This document shows, in pieces, positions 9,535 through 17,361 of a stretch of DNA of 64,000 nt. This stretch comes from UM-FILTER-33-9 sp964530235. Its GTDB lineage: Bacteria > Patescibacteriota > Microgenomatia > UBA1406 > GWC2-37-13. Under the pieces are notes generated by a model. The model did not search any database, was not told where the DNA came from, and saw nothing but the letters and a program-made list of their open reading frames with translations. A program made the position numbers and the translations under genes. The stretch spans positions 1 to 64,000 of the forward strand of contig CAZGYB010000001.1 in the NCBI GenBank assembly GCA_964530235.1. Direction: 5' to 3'. Position 1 is the stretch's first letter; every line of letters begins with the position of its first letter.

Positions 9535-10104
9535 ATGAAACTTATAGTCGGCCTCGGTAATCCGGGTGGAAAATATAAAAATAATAGACACAATGTCGGG
9601 ACTATGTTCGTGGATTACTTCGCACAACGTATATCGCATAACACGCAACGTTTTGAAAAGGATAGTTCTCTGCATTCTTTTATTACTGCATTACGCGCTA
9701 CCCGTTATGCGTTACACGAAGATATTATTCTTTCAAAACCCCAAACCTATATGAACAAATCCGGAAAAGCAGTTGCATCGTGCGTTACACGTTACACGTT
9801 ACGCGTTACACACGATCTTATTATTGTCCATGATGACCTGGATATCCCGTTTGGGAAATTTAGAATTGTCAAGGGATACGGCCCCAAACTTCATAACGGC
9901 ATTGAGTCAATTGAAAGCTCCCTAAAAACCAAAGATTTCCTAAGAATCCGTATTGGCGTTGACGCACGTTCCCCTGAAAACAGAACACCGGGTATTGAGT
10001 ATGTCCTGCAGGACTTTTCTCCGGATCAACAGAGCAAGCTTTCTCCCATTTTTAACCAAATTATTACCCAATTAAAGTCTGACCAACTCCCTACCCTTCG
10101 GTAA
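9535..10104 (+). CDS. pth: peptidyl-tRNA hydrolase
   Basis: 189 aa, near the usual 190. It cleaves peptidyl-tRNA released from stalled ribosomes. The catalytic set is present: Asn9 (GLGNPG), His19 (NRHNVG), Asn74 (QTYMNKSG), Asp100 (VHDDLDIP) and Asn121. The usual GGGxxGHNG loop reads GYGPKLHNG. Three stretches are encoded by degenerate CGTTACA-type repeats: near residues 30-40, 52-61 (ALRATRYALH) and 83-92 (CVTRYTLRVT). They occupy helix and loop positions without changing the length relative to E. coli Pth, as if the repeat had overwritten native sequence. It is divergent from the four-helix-bundle gene. Confidence 0.95.
   Translation: MKLIVGLGNPGGKYKNNRHNVGTMFVDYFAQRISHNTQRFEKDSSLHSFITALRATRYALHEDIILSKPQTYMNKSGKAVASCVTRYTLRVTHDLIIVHDDLDIPFGKFRIVKGYGPKLHNGIESIESSLKTKDFLRIRIGVDARSPENRTPGIEYVLQDFSPDQQSKLSPIFNQIITQLKSDQLPTLR
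9687..9718. repeat. CGTTACA-type array inside pth (block 1)
   Basis: Degenerate units CATTACGCG, CCGTTATG and CGTTACACG encode ALRATRYALH in the Pth reading frame. Same orientation as 9507-9523. Confidence 0.75.
9781..9811. repeat. CGTTACA-type array inside pth (block 2)
   Basis: Four consecutive GTTACAC/GTTACGC units encode CVTRYTLRVT, immediately before the catalytic VHDD segment of Pth. Confidence 0.9.
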
Positions 10105-10196
10105 CTTACGCGGTTACATCTTAAAAACTGTTTTAATCATTCGGAACTTAATACATACATATAAAAAGAAAGTATGTATTTTTTACGAATATGTAC

Positions 10197-10202
10197 TATA
10201 AT
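10197..10202 (+). promoter_or_regulatory. -10 element TATAAT, leaderless start
   Basis: A consensus TATAAT lies 9 nt before the ATG at 10212. This selects MKAYFAAS as the start rather than the ATG at 10191, which would precede the promoter. Confidence 0.6.
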
Positions 10203-10211
10203 TCAATTAGT

Positions 10212-10784
10212 ATGAAAGCGTATTTTGCTGCATCCTTCCGGGGTCTGAAATATTATCTGAGGTACTATAAACAAATTTATCAGGCCATTGACCAGTGTGG
10301 AGCGAAACATCTCGAAAAATCTCTCCTTCATCTTACTGAAGAGGATGCGTATCGCAATCTAGAAAAAGGGGGAGTAAAAGCTCATATAGATTTTTACAAT
10401 AAAATAATCGATTATATTAAAACAGCAGATATAAATATATTCGATTGTTCTATGCCAAGTTTAGGGATCGGATTTCAGGTAGAAAAGTCTCTTGAATTCA
10501 ACAAACCCACCATTGTCTTATATCTATCTGGCCATACTCCTCATTTTATGGCGGGAACTAAAGATGAAAAGCTCCTGCTAAAAGAGTACTCCGATAAAAA
10601 TATCGCTTCTGTCGTAACAAAGGCAATTGAAGAAGCAAGAAATCTCACGGATAAGAGGTTTAATTTTTTTGTTTCTCCCGCAATGCTCGCATATCTTGAA
10701 CGAATTTCAAAAAAGAAATACGTCACTAAATCTGCTTTGATCAGGGATCTTATTAATAACTACATGAAAAAAAATCCAGCTTAA
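10212..10784 (+). CDS. nucleoside 2-deoxyribosyltransferase-like domain fused to ribbon-helix-helix
   Basis: 190 aa. The N-terminal part (MKAYFAASFRG, then IKTADINIFDCSMPSLGIGF and KPTIVLYL) has the order and spacing of a nucleoside 2-deoxyribosyltransferase-like Rossmann fold: a first-strand small-residue loop and a D.SMPS.G..fE-type motif. Here Gln (GFQVEKSLE) occupies part of the usual acidic region. The last 40 residues (SPAMLAYLERISKKKYVTKS, then ALIRDLINNYM) look like a ribbon-helix-helix DNA-binding domain. The product may be a nucleotide-responsive regulator or an enzyme with a DNA tether. It lies 4 nt before a methyltransferase gene. The start is fixed by the TATAAT at 10197. Confidence 0.75.
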   Translation: MKAYFAASFRGLKYYLRYYKQIYQAIDQCGAKHLEKSLLHLTEEDAYRNLEKGGVKAHIDFYNKIIDYIKTADINIFDCSMPSLGIGFQVEKSLEFNKPTIVLYLSGHTPHFMAGTKDEKLLLKEYSDKNIASVVTKAIEEARNLTDKRFNFFVSPAMLAYLERISKKKYVTKSALIRDLINNYMKKNPA

Positions 10785-10788
10785 CAGT

Positions 10789-11586
10789 ATGAAAATAAAG
10801 TTGAAACCTGTTCTTGCTGTTGATCCCGCAGTTGAAAGATATAGACTCATTGCAAAATACATTCCTTCTGGAACTAAAACTATCTTGGATGTGGGTGGTC
10901 ATACCTATTTTAGAAAGAACCGTAAATGGGGATACGACTTGGGGCCAACAGCACAATGGGGTGTTATTCCCTTTAAAGAAACGAAAGCAAATAAACCTCG
11001 ATTGTTAACCCTGAACGTTCGATACGACTATAATCACAACAGAAAACCTGATGTGTACTATGATGGCGTTCATATGCCGTTTGACACAAACTCATTTGAC
11101 CTTGTCACATCAGTTGATGTATTTGAACATATTCAGCAAAAAAACAGACTAAGGGTGTTAAAAGAAATTCTTCGCGTAGCCAAAAAACGAGCAATACTTG
11201 TGTTTCCTTTTAGTTCACGAGGAAATCATGAATTTGAACGGCTACTATTGAAAGAAACAAAAAAATACGGTATGGAACAGAAGAAATCGCTGCATGAACA
11301 CTTTTTATACGGTCTTCCTAAAGTAGAAACACTTGCAAATCATTTAAACCGCATTGGTTCACAATACAAACTACTCTATGGTTCAAAAAGAGACCTTATG
11401 CAACAACAATATTTTTATCAGTTAGCAGTAAACAGTTTTGTTAACAAACAAAATAAACCAGTTATCCAATCATTGCTTCACCTTTTACAAAATGTTTACT
11501 TCCAAATTTCAGTGTATACATCAGATTTTAATAAACAAAACTCTTACCGCGCTATTTTTGTTATTGATAAGAACTTCAAATCTTAA
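10789..11586 (+). CDS. class I SAM-dependent methyltransferase
   Basis: 265 aa. Motif I is ILDVGGHTYF near 36-45. PFDTNSFDLVTSVDVFEHI is the typical motif IV/post-II block of Methyltransf_11-type enzymes, and RVAKKRAILVFPF follows. The substrate is not evident; adjacency to three GT4 genes suggests glycan or lipid-linked sugar modification. It is probably co-transcribed with the preceding gene (4-nt gap). C-terminal residues 180-265 are not recognised. Confidence 0.85.
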   Translation: MKIKLKPVLAVDPAVERYRLIAKYIPSGTKTILDVGGHTYFRKNRKWGYDLGPTAQWGVIPFKETKANKPRLLTLNVRYDYNHNRKPDVYYDGVHMPFDTNSFDLVTSVDVFEHIQQKNRLRVLKEILRVAKKRAILVFPFSSRGNHEFERLLLKETKKYGMEQKKSLHEHFLYGLPKVETLANHLNRIGSQYKLLYGSKRDLMQQQYFYQLAVNSFVNKQNKPVIQSLLHLLQNVYFQISVYTSDFNKQNSYRAIFVIDKNFKS

Positions 11587-11592
11587 AGGTTT

Positions 11593-11621
11593 TTGCTTAT
11601 TTTTAATTTTTCCGCTATAAT
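11593..11621 (+). promoter_or_regulatory. promoter of first GT4 gene, leaderless
   Basis: -35 TTGCTT at 11593-11598, a 17-bp spacer and -10 TATAAT at 11616-11621. The ATG at 11629 follows 7 nt later with no ribosome-binding site. It rules out the longer reading frame starting at 11593. Confidence 0.75.
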
Positions 11622-11628
11622 CATCATC

Positions 11629-12906
11629 ATGCCCCTTGCAAAAGCCCAAAAGAACAAACTTACCCGCATCTGTTTCTTAAACCCGCAAGGGTATGTTTCC
11701 TATCCCCCGCCACTGGGAAAAACCGACACAGGAGGGCAAACCATCTATGTCCTTCAATTGGCACAAGCACTTGCCAAAAAAAATATTAAAGTAGATATCA
11801 TCACCCGCAAATTCGACTCTTTTGCTGAAGAAGAACAGGTTTTCCCAAATGTCAAAATTATCCGTATTCCCTGCGGAAACAAAGGATTCATTCCAAAAGA
11901 AAAACTATACGAACTCATGCCGGAATGGGTAGAGAACTTCATGCTGTATATTGAAAAAACAAAGAAAAAGTACTCGATCATCCATTCACATTATTGGGAT
12001 GGCGGATACGCAGGCACACTTCTCCAAAAAATGCTTGATATTCCCCATGTCCACACCCCACATACCCTTGGTAAATCAAAAAAAATAGAAATGGCTGTGG
12101 AAGAAGCTCCGGTGCAAAAACTTAAACCATACTACCGATACCATGTACGCATTGCAATTGAGCAAAAAATTATGAATAAAGCACATGCCGTTGTGGTCAT
12201 CTGTGAAACAAGCCGTATTCAGATTCTCCAGCATTATATGGTTGATTTTGAAAAAATACATGTCATTTATCCCGGTGTACATACTGAAGTTTTTAATACC
12301 CATCACACCGCATCAGACCGAAAATTAAAGTTGCATAAAAACAGTATTCTGACCATGAGCCGCATTGTACCGGCAAAGGGGTTGGATCGTCTTCTTGACG
12401 CTTTGGCACTCCTCAAAAACAAAGTTCCTTTTCACTGGTATGTGGGTGGAGGTCAAAATAGCGAATATACTTCAGGAGAAGAAAAATCAGCTCAGCTTGC
12501 ACTCAACGAAAATCTTAAAAAATATAAAATGCAAAATCACGTTACTTTTTTGGGGCAAATAAACCATGAAAAACTTCTTCCGGCCTACTATCGGGCAGCC
12601 AGTATTTTTGTCCTTGCAAGCAGGTATGAACCGTTCGGTCTGACAACACTCGAGGCAATGGCCTGTGGGACTACTCCGATTGTATCTAATATTGCTGGTA
12701 GTAAAGAGGTTATTATCGATGGTCTTAACGGCTTTATCACCAACATTCATGACCGAAAAGCCACAGCTGCACTCATATTAAAACTGCTCAAAAACGAACG
12801 GCTTATCGAAAAAACATCCTCAAACGCATCATTTACGGTCAAAGAACATTATACGTGGGATAAGCTGGTGGATAAATTTATTGCACTGTATAAAAAGCTT
12901 CTTTAA
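11629..12906 (+). CDS. GT4 glycosyltransferase (sucrose-synthase-like N-terminus)
   Basis: 425 aa, GT-B fold. The N-terminal block NPQGYVSYPPPLGKTDTGGQ resembles the donor-side loop of sucrose synthase / sucrose-phosphate synthase-type GT4 enzymes. The C-terminal E-x7-E motif (EPFGLTTLE) and the following AMACGTTPIVSNIAGSKEV bind the nucleotide sugar. The acceptor is unknown. It is the first of three GT4 genes in a row and is transcribed from its own leaderless promoter. Probable role: synthesis of a cell-surface glycan or a small glycoside. Confidence 0.9.
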   Translation: MPLAKAQKNKLTRICFLNPQGYVSYPPPLGKTDTGGQTIYVLQLAQALAKKNIKVDIITRKFDSFAEEEQVFPNVKIIRIPCGNKGFIPKEKLYELMPEWVENFMLYIEKTKKKYSIIHSHYWDGGYAGTLLQKMLDIPHVHTPHTLGKSKKIEMAVEEAPVQKLKPYYRYHVRIAIEQKIMNKAHAVVVICETSRIQILQHYMVDFEKIHVIYPGVHTEVFNTHHTASDRKLKLHKNSILTMSRIVPAKGLDRLLDALALLKNKVPFHWYVGGGQNSEYTSGEEKSAQLALNENLKKYKMQNHVTFLGQINHEKLLPAYYRAASIFVLASRYEPFGLTTLEAMACGTTPIVSNIAGSKEVIIDGLNGFITNIHDRKATAALILKLLKNERLIEKTSSNASFTVKEHYTWDKLVDKFIALYKKLL

Positions 12907-12911
12907 TGTTG

Positions 12912-12940
12912 TTGAGCTTTACCTCCTTTTTTGATACCAT
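12912..12940 (+). promoter_or_regulatory. promoter of second GT4 gene
   Basis: TTGAGC at 12912-12917, a 17-bp spacer, TACCAT at 12935-12940 and the ATG at 12950. A near-leaderless transcript is predicted. Confidence 0.5.
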
Positions 12941-12949
12941 GAATACGGT

Positions 12950-14152
12950 ATGAAAATCGCTCTACTTGCTAACTTCGACAAAGAAATAAGTCAAGAAACA
13001 AAGGGGGGATCTGAGAGCTTTACTTACATTCTCGCAAATAATCTTGCTCTATTTTCGGATATTGAACAAATTCATGTAATTGGAGTAGGTCCAAATCATT
13101 TTTCTCATCCTAAAATTAAGTTTCATAGTCTTCTTTCTGAGGAAACAAGAATCTTTGCTCAAAAGCAACAATACTTGCACGAATTGCTCAGCACCCGACC
13201 GGATACCTATACTCAGATTGAATCATGTCTTGCTGCAAAATTGACAAAGACTGTGATGAGAATTCAACCAAACATTGATATTATTCATAACAATACAACT
13301 TCTGCTGTTTTTAATTCACTTCTCTCTCTTTTTAACAAGTCCATCCTTACTACGTTACACACCAATCCTTCCAGTCCAAGCATTCTTATTCCTTTATCTT
13401 TACATATTACTAAAGATTCGAAACAAAGTATTTTTGTATCGATAGCCCATCACCAAAAAAATATCATAGATCAACTTCACCTACCATGTACTATTTTTTC
13501 AACTGTTTATAATGGAATCGATATCGTGAGGTATACATTTTTGAATTATCATAACAATGCTCACGGTTTATGGATAGGACGAATAAGCAAAAAGCATGAC
13601 AAAGGAGCAAAGGAGGCTATTATCGCAACCCAAAGAAGCAATCAGAGTATCAAAATGAACGCATTTATTGACGACTCTGACTATTATAAATCCGACATTG
13701 AACCGTTGTTGACTACCAATTCCGTAACATTCTCAACCAAAAATATCGGGTTTGAAGAAAAGTGTTCTTTGTATCAGCGGGCAAAGTATTTACTCTATCC
13801 AATTATGTGGGAAGAACCCTTCGGACTTATCTTTCTTGAATCAATGGCATCCGGTACACCGGTATTAGCCTTTGCACGTGGAGCGGTTCCCGAAATCATA
13901 CAAGATGGAAAAACCGGACTCATTATCAATCCGTCAAACGAAGATATACGAGGAAATTGGATAATCAAAAAAACAGGCATTGAAGGTTTAATAGACGCAA
14001 TTTCATACATGAACTCACTGTCACCGGATGAGTATAAAGCTATGCGGAAACAGAGCAGAGAGCATGTAGAAAAACATTTTACTGCTCGCCTTATGGCCCA
14101 AAACTATCACGCAATTTATTCACAGCTATTACATACAGGTAATAAATTATAA
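12950..14152 (+). CDS. GT4 glycosyltransferase
   Basis: 400 aa. The N-terminus (ALLANFDKEISQETKGGSES) is the GT-B Gly-rich acceptor-side loop. The C-terminal half has GLWIGRISKKHDKG and the E-x7-E motif (EPFGLIFLE) followed by SMASGTPVLAFARGAVPE. Retaining glycosyltransferase; donor and acceptor are not deducible. It lies 9 nt upstream of the third GT4 gene, so the two probably share a transcript. Confidence 0.9.
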   Translation: MKIALLANFDKEISQETKGGSESFTYILANNLALFSDIEQIHVIGVGPNHFSHPKIKFHSLLSEETRIFAQKQQYLHELLSTRPDTYTQIESCLAAKLTKTVMRIQPNIDIIHNNTTSAVFNSLLSLFNKSILTTLHTNPSSPSILIPLSLHITKDSKQSIFVSIAHHQKNIIDQLHLPCTIFSTVYNGIDIVRYTFLNYHNNAHGLWIGRISKKHDKGAKEAIIATQRSNQSIKMNAFIDDSDYYKSDIEPLLTTNSVTFSTKNIGFEEKCSLYQRAKYLLYPIMWEEPFGLIFLESMASGTPVLAFARGAVPEIIQDGKTGLIINPSNEDIRGNWIIKKTGIEGLIDAISYMNSLSPDEYKAMRKQSREHVEKHFTARLMAQNYHAIYSQLLHTGNKL

Positions 14153-14161
14153 ACCTATCCC

Positions 14162-15418
14162 ATGCAACAGAAACCAAGAATCGCTTTAGTTCACTACTCT
14201 TATCCGCCAGTTGTTGGAGGCGTTGAAAGCATTATATCAACGCACGCAGAACAGTTTTGCACACACGGTTATCCAACAAGCGTGATATGTGGAGCAGGTG
14301 AAACTAATAATCCTCTTTTATCTTTCCATGTAATTCCTGAGCTTAGGTCGCTTTCCAATAGTAATCCAAAAATTGCTGAACAATTATACGCTGAAAAGCA
14401 TTTTTCTCCTGATTTTTTCCAACTCGTTGAATACATCTTCCAACAGATCGAACCGGTTCTGTACAAGAGTGACATTATTATTGCTCATAATATTTTTAGT
14501 TTAAGTTTTAATCCTGCAATTGGATATGCCCTATTGCGCTTCAAGAGAAATTATCCGCATAAACAGATAGTTTCATGGACGCATGATTTTGAATTAAAGG
14601 ATTCCAACGGCACTCGCACACAGAAAGAGTTTGTAAACTCTGAATTAAGCGCCTTTATATACAAGCAAAATCCATTGCTTTATTACGTAGCCATTTCGCC
14701 TTTTTTAAAGAAACATACTTTTATCGATATGCTTGCTTTTAAAGAAACGGATGTTACTGTAATTTCAAATGGAATTAATATTGAACAATTTATGTCATTC
14801 GATCCTTCCTCTCTTGCAATAATCCATAAATATGCACTGCTGGGAAGAAGTCCGCTGTTAGTTTTGCCTTCAAAAATTTTGAAACATAAAAATATTATTT
14901 TATGCCTGCAAGTACTGAAAAAACTGAAAGAAAAGGGTAATAACCCCTTTTTAATTATCACGGCAAAATACATTGCGCATAATCTTGTCGATTCACACAA
15001 ACAGTATGAAATAGTCGCTCAAACAATTCACGAACTGGAATTGGAAGATAATGTACTAATTCTTCCGGATGAACTGGAAAAAATAACCATACGCAATATC
15101 AAAGATTTTTACTCTATAAGTGACCTTGTTTTACTGCTGAGTTCTTACGAGAATTTCGGACTTCCGCTAATTGAAGCCGGAATTACGAAAACACCCATAC
15201 TCTGTTCTTCACTTGAAGTATTCCGTCAAATTGCCCAAGAATACGCTCTTTATACTGATATTCAAACACCCCCTGAAAAAATTGCAGATCAAATTATGAA
15301 CTACTTAATCGCTAACAATAATTCAGCTTTTTTTACAAAAGTAAAAAAAATATACTCTGTTGAAAGTATTTTTGAAAACCAGCTTCTCCCTTATTTACAA
15401 CAGATTATGCGCAAATGA
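14162..15418 (+). CDS. GT4 glycosyltransferase
   Basis: 418 aa. HYSYPPVVGGVESIISTHAE is the classic GT4 N-terminal loop; the C-terminal E-x7-E variant is ENFGLPLIE, followed by AGITKTPILCSSLEVFRQIA. It overlaps the next gene by 4 nt (ATGA), which implies translational coupling. Codon use is AT-rich like its neighbours. The product is probably an enzyme of surface polysaccharide assembly. Confidence 0.9.
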   Translation: MQQKPRIALVHYSYPPVVGGVESIISTHAEQFCTHGYPTSVICGAGETNNPLLSFHVIPELRSLSNSNPKIAEQLYAEKHFSPDFFQLVEYIFQQIEPVLYKSDIIIAHNIFSLSFNPAIGYALLRFKRNYPHKQIVSWTHDFELKDSNGTRTQKEFVNSELSAFIYKQNPLLYYVAISPFLKKHTFIDMLAFKETDVTVISNGINIEQFMSFDPSSLAIIHKYALLGRSPLLVLPSKILKHKNIILCLQVLKKLKEKGNNPFLIITAKYIAHNLVDSHKQYEIVAQTIHELELEDNVLILPDELEKITIRNIKDFYSISDLVLLLSSYENFGLPLIEAGITKTPILCSSLEVFRQIAQEYALYTDIQTPPEKIADQIMNYLIANNNSAFFTKVKKIYSVESIFENQLLPYLQQIMRK

Positions 15419-15726
15419 AAACCATTGCAGACATCCTGAAAACCTTCAACCCCCTTGAAGACAAATATATTTCCCGCGAATACCAGTCATTTGGAGTTCA
15501 CCTTGCGGAAAAACTCCAAGATGAGCGCCGTAAAAGCCTGTATATTAAACTTGCAAAAACGATTCCGAGGCCGGTGCTTGAAGAAGCCCTCCGTTTTGTC
15601 GTGGATTCGAATGCCCGCAAAAAAGGCGCGCTTTTCATGTGGAAGCTGAAGGAAATCGGAGCTTTTCAATTACAGTTAGTTAAATCGGTCAGGTCGGTTA
15701 AATCGGTAAAATCAAAAACCGGTTAA
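15415..15726 (+). CDS. small conserved-looking protein with array-encoded tail
   Basis: 103 aa, family not recognised. Residues 1-85 form a compact, charged, mostly helical domain (YQSFGVHLAEKLQDERRKSL, then VLEEALRFVVDSNARKKGAL). The last ~17 residues (LVKSVRSVKSVKSKTG) and the stop codon are encoded by the repeat array at 15677-15730, so the native C-terminus may have been replaced. Translation is coupled to the preceding GT4 gene through an ATGA overlap. Confidence 0.75.
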   Translation: MKTIADILKTFNPLEDKYISREYQSFGVHLAEKLQDERRKSLYIKLAKTIPRPVLEEALRFVVDSNARKKGALFMWKLKEIGAFQLQLVKSVRSVKSVKSKTG

Positions 15727-15730
15727 ATCA
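15677..15730. repeat. AAATCGGTT-type array, left arm
   Basis: Degenerate units based on GGTTAAATCGGT / GGTCAGGTCGG. The array encodes the C-terminus of the preceding gene and ends about 10 nt before the four-helix-bundle ATG at 15740. The complementary orientation is found at 16083-16135. Confidence 0.85.
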
Positions 15731-15739
15731 ATATTTTAT

Positions 15740-16078
15740 ATGAAACAGTTGAAGGATTTAGAAATTTATAAAAATGCTATTAAACATGTTTCCTCTGTTT
15801 ACTTAATTATTAATAATTCAAAGATAAAAAGTGATTATTCGCTTGCTGATCAACTTAAAAGAGCATCTGTGTCTGTTGCTACAAATATATCTGAAGGATA
15901 TTTTCGAAGTAAAAAACAAACACAAAATTATCTCAAAATTGCATCAGGTTCAACTAACGAATTGGTCACACTGCTTATTATTGTAAAAAACATATATGGT
16001 ATTGACACAAGTAAATTGCAAAATGAATATATTATCCTTGGTAAGCAAATCAACTCTTTCTCAAAATCTATTTTATAG
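15740..16078 (+). CDS. four helix bundle protein (23S rRNA IVP / S23 type)
   Basis: 112 aa. The family landmarks are clear: LKDLEIYKNAIK at the start, SLADQLKRASVSVATNISEG in helix 2 and KIASGSTNELVTLL in helix 3. Function is unknown; the family includes proteins encoded inside 23S rRNA intervening sequences. The gene is tightly bracketed by two arrays of the same unit in opposite orientation (15677-15730 and 16083-16135), with only about 5-10 nt between array and gene on each side. It is the second of three such genes in the window, and its sequence is clearly divergent from the others. Confidence 0.92.
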   Translation: MKQLKDLEIYKNAIKHVSSVYLIINNSKIKSDYSLADQLKRASVSVATNISEGYFRSKKQTQNYLKIASGSTNELVTLLIIVKNIYGIDTSKLQNEYIILGKQINSFSKSIL

Positions 16079-16082
16079 CTAT

Positions 16083-16135
16083 TTTAACTGATTCAACCGA
16101 TAACCGATTCAACTGATTTCAACCGATTTCAACTA
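16083..16135. repeat. AACCGATTT-type array, right arm
   Basis: Units ACTGATTCAACCGAT, AACCGATTCAACTGATTTC and AACCGATTTCAACT are the reverse complement of the units at 15677-15730. The array ends in the stop codon (TAG, minus strand) of the GH18-like gene. Confidence 0.88.
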
Positions 16136-17257
16136 ATAGTATGAATACGCCCAGTAGCTAACGTTGTTAATCCCCTGCTCTTGCAAGTACTTGTTTTTCA
16201 CTGCCACTGAATCCTCATCCTCATACCAAATTACATGTTTTTGACCAAGGTCATCGGTATATTCAATTTTTGGTTCCTCAGCATTATTTCGTGTAACGCG
16301 TAACGCATAATGCATAACGTCTTTTTTCAAACTATCAACGAACAACTGTAAACTGGCAACTGATTTCGCTTCTGCCCTTTTTAGAGGTGTTCCCTGTTTA
16401 TTCAGTGTCCAATCATAGCCAAACATGCCAAAAATTACTGTTAATTTATCTGGAGACACCTCAGAGGTGTAATCCGCAATCATTTGCTTGAAGTCATATT
16501 TGTAGTCTGCTTCGAGTCCGCCTTCGCCCTTCGGGCTTCGGCGGACAAAGGGAAAGTTTGGCCCTGGCTCACCGTAGGATTTTGAAAAGTCATACGCCAT
16601 GATCATAACCTCATCGCAGTGGGCATTGATAAAAGCCATATCATATGGCTTTTCTCGGTAATATAGATCGCCATATGCAATAAAAGAAAGAGTCTTATAG
16701 TTTGCTTTTGTTGCTGTATAAAATTCTTGCACAAAAGTATTAATACTATCTGTCAACTCTTTATCTATTAAACCGGATATTTCAATATTCAATGCTATTC
16801 CTGAGTAAAAATACGTATCAGTCAGCGCAATGGTGTTTTGAATAATTGTCCGTCGAAGAGCAGCGTTTTGCAAAACTGACTCAGTTGTTGCATCATTCAG
16901 CATCCGCAACACTACTATACAGGTTTTGTCGTTTGGACAATTCTGTCGCGTTAATATTTGATATCCCGGCTCTTCGGTATTTATTCCTTGCTCATCAACG
17001 GTAACCCCAAAGTAATAGATCGTATCATACGGAACACTTGACAAATTATCCTCTTGCAAAGCCCAATACGGAACAAATACTGATGATTTTTCTACTTTTT
17101 TTTGGATCAACGGGACTCCGGTAGGTTTATCCTTATGTTGTAGATCAATTCGAGGATGTTGTTGAGCAGAACGAAACAATACACTTTTCAAGAAAAAAAC
17201 AATACTTAAAACAAAAATACAGACAAACAATAGTTTAAAAATAATAAGTTTATTCAT
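16133..17257 (-). CDS. GH18-like glycosidase-fold protein, exported
   Basis: 374 aa. A hydrophobic N-terminal segment at 4-28 acts as signal or anchor. The domain begins with VFVPYWALQED and has GIALNIEIS where GH18 enzymes carry DGxDxDxE: the general-acid Glu is present (Glu159) but the Asp positions are Ala and Asn, so hydrolytic activity is doubtful. EVMIMAYDFS and the final NNVSYWAYSYY match late GH18 strands. Two foreign-looking inserts lie inside: a hairpin encoding RRSPKGEGG (16516-16546) and a CGTTACA-type array encoding MHYALRVTRN (16289-16320). Likely binds or remodels cell-wall glycan. Confidence 0.78.
   Translation of the reverse strand: MNKLIIFKLLFVCIFVLSIVFFLKSVLFRSAQQHPRIDLQHKDKPTGVPLIQKKVEKSSVFVPYWALQEDNLSSVPYDTIYYFGVTVDEQGINTEEPGYQILTRQNCPNDKTCIVVLRMLNDATTESVLQNAALRRTIIQNTIALTDTYFYSGIALNIEISGLIDKELTDSINTFVQEFYTATKANYKTLSFIAYGDLYYREKPYDMAFINAHCDEVMIMAYDFSKSYGEPGPNFPFVRRSPKGEGGLEADYKYDFKQMIADYTSEVSPDKLTVIFGMFGYDWTLNKQGTPLKRAEAKSVASLQLFVDSLKKDVMHYALRVTRNNAEEPKIEYTDDLGQKHVIWYEDEDSVAVKNKYLQEQGINNVSYWAYSYY
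16289..16320. repeat. CGTTACA-type array inside the GH18-like gene
   Basis: TCGTGTAACGCGTAACGC and ATAATGCATAACG units are the same repeat family as at 9086-9811 and 50982-51133. In frame they encode VMHYALRVTRN. Confidence 0.85.
16516..16546. repeat. REP-like hairpin inside the GH18-like gene
   Basis: A 31-nt interrupted palindrome: GTCCGCC/GGCGGAC outer stem, GCCC/GGGC inner stem, TTC loops. It encodes RRSPKGEGG and shares TCCGCCTTCGCCC with the intergenic element at 25090-25127. Confidence 0.75.
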
Positions 17258-17321
17258 TTGTGGTACTTCTCATAATTATACATCTCCAGCAACCTCAATA
17301 ATATACTTCCGGTGAAATCGC

Positions 17322-17350
17322 TTGACAAACATTAAACAATCCTTAATAAT
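17322..17350 (+). promoter_or_regulatory. promoter of the glutaredoxin-like gene
   Basis: Consensus TTGACA at 17322-17327 and TAATAAT at 17344-17350 (16-17 bp spacer). The ATG is at 17362, so the leader is at most a few nucleotides. Confidence 0.75.
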
Positions 17351-17361
17351 GAATTATTCCC

